The notes below the pieces were generated by a model. That model saw nothing but the letters and a program-made list of their open reading frames with translations. It had not been told where the DNA came from and searched no databases. The translations under genes and the position numbers were made by a program. Of a DNA stretch of 64,000 bases, positions 27,504-34,565 are shown piece by piece. Position 1 is the first letter of the stretch, and each line of letters begins with the position of its first letter. This DNA comes from JAGVSR01 sp033765145 (GTDB lineage Bacteria; Pseudomonadota; Alphaproteobacteria; Rhizobiales; Hyphomicrobiaceae), in NCBI GenBank assembly GCA_033765145.1, contig JANRIH010000044.1, positions 1 to 64,000 of the forward strand. The letters are read 5' to 3'.

Positions 27504-28205
27504 ATGCGGGTCCTTCTGATCGAGGACGACAGCGCAACGGCGCAAAGCATCGAGCTGATGCTGCAATCCGAGGGTTTCAACGTCTACACGACCGACCTCG
27601 GCGAAGAGGGCGTGGACCTCGGCAAGCTCTACGACTACGACATCATTCTGCTCGATCTCAATCTGCCCGACATGAGCGGGTACGAGGTCTTGAAGAGCCT
27701 CCGGGTCAGCAAGGTCGCGACGCCGATCTTGATCCTCTCGGGCCTCGCGCAGATCGAAGACAAGGTCAAAGGTCTCGGCTTCGGCGCTGACGACTACATG
27801 ACGAAGCCCTTCCACAAGGACGAACTCGTGGCCCGCATCCACGCCATCGTCCGCCGCTCGAAGGGCCACGCCCAGTCGGTCATCGAAACGGGCGATCTGC
27901 GCGTCAATCTCGATACCAAGACGGTCGAGGTCAACGGCCAGCGCGTGCATCTCACGGGCAAGGAATACCAGATGCTGGAGCTCCTCTCGCTCCGCAAAGG
28001 TACGACTCTCACCAAGGAGATGTTCCTCAATCATCTCTACGGCGGCATGGACGAGCCGGAACTCAAGATCATCGACGTCTTCATCTGCAAGCTGCGCAAA
28101 AAGCTCAAGGAAGTGACCGGCGCAACCAACGGCTACATCGAGACGGTCTGGGGCCGGGGCTACGTGCTGCGCGATCCGGGTGACGAAGGCAACGTCGCGG
28201 CCTGA
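27504..28205 (+). CDS. ctrA: Cell-cycle master response regulator CtrA
   Basis: 233 residues. The OmpR-type receiver begins MRVLLIEDDSATAQSIELML, with phospho-acceptor Asp51 (ILLDLNLPD), the same number as in Caulobacter, and Lys in MTKPFHKDEL. The winged helix ends in KLRKKLKEVTGATNGYIETV, nearly identical to known CtrA. GAGGAGAGG lies upstream of the ATG. CtrA controls replication, flagella, division and pili. The C-terminus ends in AA, like the ClpXP degradation tag of Caulobacter CtrA. Confidence 0.97.
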   Translation: MRVLLIEDDSATAQSIELMLQSEGFNVYTTDLGEEGVDLGKLYDYDIILLDLNLPDMSGYEVLKSLRVSKVATPILILSGLAQIEDKVKGLGFGADDYMTKPFHKDELVARIHAIVRRSKGHAQSVIETGDLRVNLDTKTVEVNGQRVHLTGKEYQMLELLSLRKGTTLTKEMFLNHLYGGMDEPELKIIDVFICKLRKKLKEVTGATNGYIETVWGRGYVLRDPGDEGNVAA

Positions 28206-28247
28206 TCTTCGGACCGGCTTGCTGTATCATCAAATTGCAGACTTCCG

Positions 28248-28275
28248 ACGGGCCGCGGCATGCACCGCGGCCCGT
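28248..28275. terminator. Hairpin between convergent ctrA and coiled-coil gene
   Basis: ACGGGCCGCGG (28248-28258) and CCGCGGCCCGT (28265-28275) pair perfectly around a 6-base loop, 43 bases after the ctrA stop. No T-run follows, but the position between convergent genes fits a terminator. Confidence 0.55.
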
Positions 28276-28330
28276 TGGCGTTCGGGGCGGGCGGATACGG
28301 CTCGGCTCGCTCGGCCTGGTCTGCCGGCGC

Positions 28331-28717
28331 TCAGTTCAAGAGCTTCCCCTCGAGCTGGATGATGCAGCTGTCGACGTTCAGCGCGATCTCTTCCAGGCGT
28401 TCGAGGTCGCTTTCGAGTTTCGGCACATCCTCGCCGACCTTGCTCGAACGGAACGCGGTCGACACCCGCCGCAGCATGGCGAAGAGGCCGGTTTGGCGGC
28501 GCTTGCGCTCCGCCTCGCGCTCGGCTTTCTCGGCCCGCGCGCGGGCCCGTGTGAGTTCCTTGGCGAGGCGCTTCTTCAGGAGGTCGATTTCCTTTTTCTT
28601 GTGGCGCAGCTCCTTGATTGCGGACTTGGCCTCGACGGGCGACGCCACTTTGACGGCGACCTCGGTGCCTTCGATCGTGGCATAACGCATGTCCCGCAAC
28701 TGCATCCCAACCCCCAT
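28331..28717 (-). CDS. Small coiled-coil protein of unknown function
   Basis: 128 residues from ATG 28717, chosen for GGAGGC 4 bases upstream. A short N-terminal segment (MRYATIEGTEVAVKVASP) is followed by a strongly charged coiled coil (residues about 30-75, KKKEIDLLKKRLAKELTRAR). A second helical part ends IIQLEGKLLN. There is no signal peptide or membrane segment, so it is probably cytoplasmic. It converges on ctrA. A TTAACCAT half-site, like CtrA half-sites, lies at 28901-28908 upstream. No family recognised. Confidence 0.7.
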   Translation of the reverse strand: MGVGMQLRDMRYATIEGTEVAVKVASPVEAKSAIKELRHKKKEIDLLKKRLAKELTRARARAEKAEREAERKRRQTGLFAMLRRVSTAFRSSKVGEDVPKLESDLERLEEIALNVDSCIIQLEGKLLN

Positions 28718-29042
28718 AGTGGCCTCCGGCGGGGCCCCATTGCGGCCGCGAGCGGGCCGGAAATTCACTCGTGCCCGGAGGATGCCCCCGGGTGCGGCGT
28801 CGGGTCCTTCCGAACTGTTTGCCGACCACCGTTCTTCCCTTAACGCACTGTCGAGACACAATCTTGTCAAGCGGTCGAAGCACGCGCGCGATCCGGTACC
28901 TTAACCATAGCCAATTCCAGGCCGAATTCCGGCGTGCCGTAACCTGCGACACGGGCGCGCCAGGGCTGGTCCAGGCCAGCGGTTCCCCCTATCGAAAGTT
29001 GATCAATCGAAAGAAAAGCAACAAACCAGGACCCGGGCGCTC
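28718..29042. other. Intergenic region between divergent coiled-coil and carbamoyltransferase genes
   Basis: 325 bases with no gene visible. It contains TTAA at 28840-28843 and TTAACCAT at 28901-28908. Otherwise it is GC-rich leader sequence. Confidence 0.5.
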
Positions 29043-30806
29043 GTGAACATTCTCGGCATCGTCAGCAAGTCCCACGACACCGGAGCGGCATTGCTCGCAG
29101 ACGGCAAGCCGCTTTGGGTGCTCGAAGAGGAGCGCTTCAACCGGCAGAAGCATACGCTCGAGTTCCCCGAGCACTGCCTCGACACGATTTTCGGCGATGG
29201 CCGGTTCAAGTTCTCGGATGTCGACATCATCACGATGCCCTGGGACATGGAGCGGCTTCGGCCCACGTTCTTCCGCAACGTGACGGCCAAGCTCCCGGAC
29301 AGTCTCAATCTCCTCTGGCCGTCCGCGCATCGGGTCCAGGCTTCGGCGATCGTCAATCTGCCGTTCCGCATGTGGGCGGGTCTCGGCCGACGCTACGGCT
29401 TCACGAAGGTTCCCCGGCTGGTCCAGGTCTCGCATCACGATTCGCATGCGGCGGTTTTCAATGTCTCGCCCTTCGAAGAGGCAGCCGTGCTCGTCATGGA
29501 CGGGTACGGCGACGACACCTCGACCAGCGGATACGTCGGACGCGGCACGAAGCTCGAGCGGATCTGGCAGAGCCACTTTTTCGACAGTCTCGGGATGCTC
29601 TACACCTGCGTGACGGAGTATCTCGGCTTCAAAGTGTTCGAGGAAGGCACCGTCATGGCGCTCGCGGCCTGCGGGGGTACGACCTACGACGCCCGGTTCC
29701 GAGATCTCATCACGCTCTTGCCTGATGGGCAGTTCCGAATCAACCGCGACTATGCGAGCTTCGACACGCATGGTCTCGTCAAGCCGTTCAAGCCGAAATT
29801 CTATGACGTCTTCGGGCCCGCGCGAAAGCGATCCCATCCACTCACGGACCGGCACAAGGATATCGCGCACGCCCTGCAGGTGACGATCGAGGAAACGATC
29901 CTGCATATCGTCCGCGACATGGAAAAGCGGCAGACTTCGCGCAACCTCGTCATCTCGGGCGGCGTCGGTCTCAACTGCGTCGCCAATGCGCGCATTCTCC
30001 GCGACACGTCGTTCGAGCGCGTCTGGGTACCGCCGTGCGCGTCGGACACGGGCGCTCCGCTCGGGTCGGCGCTCTGGCACTGGCACCAGACGCTCGGCAA
30101 GCCGCGCACATTCGAGATGAAGCATCCGTTCTACGGCAAGGGCTATTCGGATGCCGAAATCACGGCCGCGCTCGACAAGGCCGGTCTCACGTATGAGCGG
30201 ATGGAGGAGGGCGCGCTTCTGAAGCGCGTCGCGCAGAACCTCGCCGATCAGAAAATCGTCGGATGGTTCCAGGGCCGGTTCGAGATGGGGCCGCGGGCTC
30301 TCGGCAACAGATCGATCCTTTCGGACGCGCGCGACAACCGGATCAAGGATCTCATCAACGCCAAGATCAAGCACCGCGAGGCGTTCCGTCCGTTCGCGCC
30401 CGCGGTTCTCTGGGAGCGTGCAGCGGAGTTCTTCGAGATCACCCAGCCCGATCCCTTCATGACGCTCGCGCCGAAAATCCGTCCCGAGAAGCTCCATCTC
30501 ATTCCGGCCGCCGCGCATGTGGATGGAACGGGACGCATTCAGACGGTCGAGCGGTCCGAGAACCCGCGCTATTACGGCGTCATCGAGGAATACGCGAAGC
30601 TGACCGGCATTCCGGTCGTGCTCAATACGAGCTTCAACCGGCAGGAACCGGTCGTAAACCGGCCCGAAGAAGCGATCTCGTGCTTCCTCAGAACCGATAT
30701 GGACGTGCTCGTCCTCGGCGACTACTACACGACGGATCGCAATCCGGACGCCGTCGCGCAAGCGCGGGCGAGTTTCGTCAATGTGCCAGCGGCCGGGAGC
30801 ACGTGA
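29043..30806 (+). CDS. NodU/CmcH-family O-carbamoyltransferase
   Basis: 587 residues starting at GTG 29043 (MNILGIVSKSHDTGAALL). The N-terminal Kae1/YrdC-like domain contains HHDSHAAVFNVSPF with the HxxxH metal motif, DGYGDDTSTSG, SGGVGLNCVANARI and PPCASDTGAPLGSALW. The C-terminal domain begins near FQGRFEMGPRALGNRSIL. Family members transfer a carbamoyl group from carbamoyl phosphate via carbamoyl-adenylate to sugars, antibiotics or Nod factors. No biosynthetic cluster is adjacent and the substrate is unknown. The metallo-hydrolase gene follows after 61 bases in the same direction. Confidence 0.92.
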   Translation: MNILGIVSKSHDTGAALLADGKPLWVLEEERFNRQKHTLEFPEHCLDTIFGDGRFKFSDVDIITMPWDMERLRPTFFRNVTAKLPDSLNLLWPSAHRVQASAIVNLPFRMWAGLGRRYGFTKVPRLVQVSHHDSHAAVFNVSPFEEAAVLVMDGYGDDTSTSGYVGRGTKLERIWQSHFFDSLGMLYTCVTEYLGFKVFEEGTVMALAACGGTTYDARFRDLITLLPDGQFRINRDYASFDTHGLVKPFKPKFYDVFGPARKRSHPLTDRHKDIAHALQVTIEETILHIVRDMEKRQTSRNLVISGGVGLNCVANARILRDTSFERVWVPPCASDTGAPLGSALWHWHQTLGKPRTFEMKHPFYGKGYSDAEITAALDKAGLTYERMEEGALLKRVAQNLADQKIVGWFQGRFEMGPRALGNRSILSDARDNRIKDLINAKIKHREAFRPFAPAVLWERAAEFFEITQPDPFMTLAPKIRPEKLHLIPAAAHVDGTGRIQTVERSENPRYYGVIEEYAKLTGIPVVLNTSFNRQEPVVNRPEEAISCFLRTDMDVLVLGDYYTTDRNPDAVAQARASFVNVPAAGST

Positions 30807-30867
30807 GTGTGATTGCGGTGCCGGCCGTCACCGATATTCGACTTCGCTAAATTGGGAGCCATCGAGA

Positions 30868-31515
30868 ATGACCGCTCAAGCCAAGGGGCTCAAGGCCGCG
30901 ATCGTTCCCGTGACTCCGTTCCAGCAGAACTGCACGCTCATCTGGGACGAAGCGACAAAGGTCGGCGCGGTCGTCGATCCGGGTGGCGATCTCGACGTCA
31001 TCCAGAAGGCCATTGCCGAGGTCGGGATGACAGTCGAGAAGATCATCCTCACGCACGGGCACATCGATCATGCGGGTGGTGCCGACGATCTCCGCCGGCG
31101 GCTCGGGGTCAAGATCGAAGGTCCGCACGAGGCCGACATCATCCTTCTCGACAATCTCGAAACGCAGGGGGCAGCCTACGGCATTCCCGCCAAGAACGTG
31201 CGTCCGGACCGCTGGCTCGCCGAGGGTGACACCGTGACGGTCGCGGGCCATACGTTCGACATCCTCCACTGCCCGGGCCATTCGCCAGGTTCGGTCGTCT
31301 TCGTCAATCGAGCGCAAAAGTTTCTGCTCGTCGGGGACGTCTTGTTCCGTGGATCGATCGGTCGGACGGATTTTCCCTACGGCGATCACGACGCACTCAT
31401 CCACGCGATCACGACGAAGCTTCTGCCGCTCGGCGACGAGTTCGCGTTCATCTGCGGACACGGGTCGACGAGCACGATCGGTGCGGAACGGCGCAGCAAT
31501 CCATTTCTGAACTGA
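30868..31515 (+). CDS. Metallo-beta-lactamase-fold hydrolase (YcbL/glyoxalase II-like)
   Basis: 215 residues from ATG 30868, with GGGAG upstream. The metal-binding motifs are THGHIDHAGG, HCPGHSPGSV, GDVLFRGSIGRTDFP and CGHGSTSTIG, the pattern of YcbL-type glyoxalase II-like enzymes. It probably hydrolyses a thioester such as S-lactoylglutathione in the cytoplasm, though the substrate is not determined by sequence. It lies 61 bases downstream of the carbamoyltransferase gene. Confidence 0.88.
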   Translation: MTAQAKGLKAAIVPVTPFQQNCTLIWDEATKVGAVVDPGGDLDVIQKAIAEVGMTVEKIILTHGHIDHAGGADDLRRRLGVKIEGPHEADIILLDNLETQGAAYGIPAKNVRPDRWLAEGDTVTVAGHTFDILHCPGHSPGSVVFVNRAQKFLLVGDVLFRGSIGRTDFPYGDHDALIHAITTKLLPLGDEFAFICGHGSTSTIGAERRSNPFLN

Positions 31516-31574
31516 CCCGTCCTGTGAGCATCATTTTTTGACAATCAGCCAAATTCTTGGTTCGCGATCTCGGA

Positions 31575-31629
31575 CTTAACTCTGCCCAATGTTCCGTTGT
31601 CGTCGGACCAAGGTCTGTGCTTAAGTCTG
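31575..31629. repeat. Paired CTTAASTCTG repeats upstream of second RTX gene
   Basis: CTTAACTCTG (31575-31584) and CTTAAGTCTG (31620-31629) differ at one base and start 45 bases apart. They lie in the 229-base leader of the RTX gene. They share CTTAAGT with the repeat upstream of the peroxidase gene. A regulatory role is speculative. Confidence 0.25.
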
Positions 31630-31744
31630 GCGAACGAAACTTTCGCCTCGGCCGGGGCTATTGCGGATCGCCCTGCCGCTCGACGCTGGCGTTCGGTGCA
31701 CATCGTCTCTTCGATCCGTTGTCTGCCATTGCCAGGAGGCCGTC

Positions 31745-33106
31745 ATGCCAAATGTCGTCAATATTCTGAGTTCGCCACTCAATGTCACGACGGGGCAAGT
31801 CTATGACATCCTCGCCGCGATCACGGCCAACAACCCGTCCGCGACGCCGGGAACGAAGTTTACGGCAACGACCTCCATCGCCGGCGTGACGATCGAAGTG
31901 ATCGGCTCGGGCTTTACTTACAGCGGCGGTTTCGTCGTCACCGGCGCCTACACGAAATCAACGATCATTCAGAACGGTATTCGGATCGTCGAGTTCAACT
32001 ACAGCCCCGGGATCAGCATCCCGGCGTTGCTCAACGGTATCAATGCGTATGCGACGAACGGCAACCGCTCGATCCTCGACGCTCTCTACAGCGCGCAGCC
32101 GACGACACTCAACGGCGGGGCGGGCAATGACTTCCTCTATGGATTGGGCGGCGTCGACATCTTCAACGGCAACGGCGGCACGGACCGGCTCAACGGAGGC
32201 GCTGGCAATGATATCTACAACCTCTCGAACGGGGCCGATATCGTCACCGACTCGGCGGGTACCGATACGATCACTTCGACCATCACGCGCTCGCTCGCGG
32301 GCTATGCGTCAATCGAGAACCTGACGCTCCTGGGCGCGACGGCCATCAACGGCACGGGCAACGGGCTCAACAACGGGCTGACCGGAAATAGCGCCGTGAA
32401 CACGCTGACCGGCGCCGGAGGCAACGACGTTCTCGGCGGCGGCACGGATTCGGTCGTCGATTTCTTGATCGGCGGCACGGGCAACGACAGCTACATGCTG
32501 GCTGGCGGCAACGACAGCGTTTCGGAAACGGCGACCGGGAACATCGACACGATCGTCACCACGATCACGCGCTCGCTGACCACCTACACGAACATCGAGA
32601 ATCTGTCGCTGTCAGGGGCCGCCGCGATCAACGGAACGGGCAACAACGGCGCCAATCTCATCATCGGCAACGGTGCGACGAACTCGCTTTCGGGTGCCCT
32701 CGGCAACGACACGCTTCTCGGCGGCGCGGGCAATGATTCCTTGAACGGCGGGGCCGGAAACGACTCGCTCACCGGCGGAACAGGCGCTGACAAATTCATC
32801 TTCACAAGCGCCTTGGGTTCGAACAACATTGACCGGATCAATGACTACAATCTGGTCGACGACCGGATTCATATCGACAACGCTGTTTTTGCCGGGCTCG
32901 CGGCTGGCAATCTCGCGCCCGGTCTCTTCAAGTCGAACCCTGGGGGCACCGCGACGGAATTGGACGATCGCATCATCTACAATCCCAATACCGGTGCTCT
33001 CATCTATGACTCGAACGGAAGCGCCACCGGCGGGACATTCCAGGTGTTCGCCATCGTCGTCGGAAGCCCCGACACGCTGAATGCCGGAGACATTTTCGTG
33101 ATCTGA
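31745..33106 (+). CDS. RTX calcium-binding secreted protein
   Basis: 453 residues from ATG 31745, with a near-perfect AGGAGG upstream. Residues 1 to about 115 are a non-repeat N-terminal domain (NVTTGQVYDILAAITANNPS). RTX repeats (LNGGAGNDFLYGLGG and similar) alternate with TSTITRSL-xx-IENLTLLG units, as in the larger RTX protein at 12747. The C-terminal 115 residues (FIFTSALGSNNIDRINDYNL to LNAGDIFVI) match that protein's end and are the probable type I secretion module. There is no signal peptide. The function is unknown, possibly a secreted or surface adhesin-like protein. Confidence 0.9.
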   Translation: MPNVVNILSSPLNVTTGQVYDILAAITANNPSATPGTKFTATTSIAGVTIEVIGSGFTYSGGFVVTGAYTKSTIIQNGIRIVEFNYSPGISIPALLNGINAYATNGNRSILDALYSAQPTTLNGGAGNDFLYGLGGVDIFNGNGGTDRLNGGAGNDIYNLSNGADIVTDSAGTDTITSTITRSLAGYASIENLTLLGATAINGTGNGLNNGLTGNSAVNTLTGAGGNDVLGGGTDSVVDFLIGGTGNDSYMLAGGNDSVSETATGNIDTIVTTITRSLTTYTNIENLSLSGAAAINGTGNNGANLIIGNGATNSLSGALGNDTLLGGAGNDSLNGGAGNDSLTGGTGADKFIFTSALGSNNIDRINDYNLVDDRIHIDNAVFAGLAAGNLAPGLFKSNPGGTATELDDRIIYNPNTGALIYDSNGSATGGTFQVFAIVVGSPDTLNAGDIFVI

Positions 33107-33140
33107 GGTCTGTTCGGACGAACTCCAAAAAAAGATGAAG

Positions 33141-33174
33141 GGCCCCGGTGACCATTGCCGTCACCGGGGCCTTT
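33141..33174. terminator. Bidirectional hairpin terminator
   Basis: GGCCCCGGTGAC (33141-33152) and GTCACCGGGGCC (33160-33171) pair perfectly around a 7-base loop. TTT follows on the plus strand and an A-run (33127-33133) precedes, giving T-rich sequence on the other strand. It separates the convergent RTX gene and small secreted-protein gene. Confidence 0.8.
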
Positions 33175-33197
33175 GCGCACTTTCATGGGTCTGGACG

Positions 33198-33551
33198 CTA
33201 CTCGCGAAACGCGGCGCCGACGTCGAGGCAGCCGAAGATCCCGCACTCGTTGGCCGCTGTTCCGGCGCCGACCATGCGGCCGTCGTTCTCCCAAATGTCG
33301 ACCGTCTCGACGCGGAGGGTCTCGGAGCAACTCGCGCGGCAGCCGACCCAGGTCCCGCCCGGCAGTCTGACCTCGAGCCCGTGGCGGGCTTCACGGACGG
33401 GGCCGGTGATGCTGCCGTTGCCGTGCCGGCTATGGGCAATGACGTAGCCTTCCTCGACGCCGTTGTAGCCGCGGTTCCGCCAGCCCGCGTCAGCGGGGAG
33501 GACCGTGCCGGCGGCAAGGGCCAGGACCAAAAATGCTCGGATCGAGCGCAT
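33198..33551 (-). CDS. Small secreted cysteine-containing protein, unknown
   Basis: 117 residues. A signal peptide spans residues 1-22 (LVLALAAGTVLPADA). The mature part of about 95 residues carries four Cys (CRASC and CGIFGC pairs) that could form two disulfides, and WVGCRASCSETLRVETVDIW. It is predicted to be periplasmic or exported. No family recognised. It is in the same orientation as, and 82 bases downstream of, another small secreted-protein gene, and is bounded by a terminator. Confidence 0.75.
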   Translation of the reverse strand: MRSIRAFLVLALAAGTVLPADAGWRNRGYNGVEEGYVIAHSRHGNGSITGPVREARHGLEVRLPGGTWVGCRASCSETLRVETVDIWENDGRMVGAGTAANECGIFGCLDVGAAFRE

Positions 33552-33633
33552 GGAGATGCTCCACTCTATTTGCTCGGAGCCTACGTGCTTTGCCAGCCTC
33601 GATAAAGCGGCGACTTGGCCACAGGGGAACAGC

Positions 33634-34113
33634 TCAAATCCGTTCGAGTTCCAGATCGACCGCGGTGAAACCTTTCCCGTCCGAGGCGATCGAGACGAGC
33701 TGGCTCTTGCCTTCGAGCGTAATCGACATCGTGGCCTGCACCGTGCCGTCGATCTTCAGTTCGATCCGCTCGGCGTCGATCAGGCCGTCGATCGAACCGT
33801 TGGAGTTGAATGCGCGTTCTTCCCAAGTTCCAGATATGCGGCCGGCGCTGCTCGCGATGGCCGCCCTCAGATCGATCTTGTTCGACTGGCTGGCGCAGGA
33901 GAGGGCGATGCCGAGACCCGCGCCGTCGTCCCGGCTCGTATAATAGGCCTTGCACGAGAGGGCTTCGGAGTGTCCGCCCTCGAGATGCACGCGCCCCTGC
34001 CCGCGCCAGGAGCCCGCAAGGTCGGAAAACGGGCCGCCGGCCGCGAGCGGGAGGGGGGCGGTCATGAGCGCGCCGAGGGCGGCAGCGGTCAGGAAGCTCG
34101 AGCGCATACGCAT
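33634..34113 (-). CDS. Secreted beta-rich protein, unknown
   Basis: 159 residues with a signal peptide of about 25 residues (FLTAAALGALMTAPLPLAAG). The mature domain starts SDLAGSWRGQGRV and alternates beta-strand segments, with two Cys (SCKAYY, LSCASQ). This lipocalin-like or SRPBCC-like small barrel pattern is common among uncharacterised Hyphomicrobiales exported proteins. Function unknown. Its promoter must lie in the 452-base gap upstream, shared with the divergent CoA-transferase gene. Confidence 0.75.
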   Translation of the reverse strand: MRMRSSFLTAAALGALMTAPLPLAAGGPFSDLAGSWRGQGRVHLEGGHSEALSCKAYYTSRDDGAGLGIALSCASQSNKIDLRAAIASSAGRISGTWEERAFNSNGSIDGLIDAERIELKIDGTVQATMSITLEGKSQLVSIASDGKGFTAVDLELERI

Positions 34114-34565
34114 GACGTCGCATCCTCAGGACGGTCGGGCTCAGGACTGTCGGGGTTCGGGCCCGGCCTTCACCCGAGGTCGTGCAAGCGCGGGCCGCAC
34201 GCCCATATCATTCCGGCAAACGTAGTTTACGGAGTAAATGCGGCGCTTTGATCACGGGTGCGCGTGCGGACTGCCTTTTTTGCTGCGCCGCACGATGCGG
34301 GACACCGCCAACCCTCGGAAATCGTTTTGCATTGCTTGCCTCGCGCAGCGCGTCATCCGGGACGCATCACACCGGATTGGTCTCGGATAGGTGGGTTTTA
34401 CCCACCCGAGTAGGGCAGGGCCGGGCAATCGCCGGTATGGAAGCGTTGGCCAAAAGTCGAAGCCGCATCGCGAACCTTTAGACAACCAACAGAAAGCCCC
34501 GCCGCGACCGCGCCGGAGACGTCCGAGCGCATTCCGGGAGAGGGCCAGCGGGAGACGCACGGGAC
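34114..34565. other. Intergenic region upstream of the CoA-transferase gene
   Basis: 452 bases between divergent genes, with no gene visible. It contains a short TTTAC-GGA-GTAAA palindrome (34226-34238) and the bulged hairpin at 34382-34410. Either may be an operator or leader structure. Confidence 0.55.
34382..34410. promoter_or_regulatory. Bulged inverted repeat upstream of CoA-transferase
   Basis: CTCGG (34382-34386) pairs with CCGAG (34406-34410), and GTGGGT (34391-34396) pairs with ACCCAC (34400-34405), with a 4-base bulge and TTT loop. It is 155 bases before the gene start. It may be an operator or an RNA leader hairpin; which one is not determined. Confidence 0.35.

Noticed and set aside
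28989..30761. A 590-codon minus-strand frame opposite the carbamoyltransferase
   Set aside because: No recognisable motif. The plus strand carries a complete, well-conserved enzyme.
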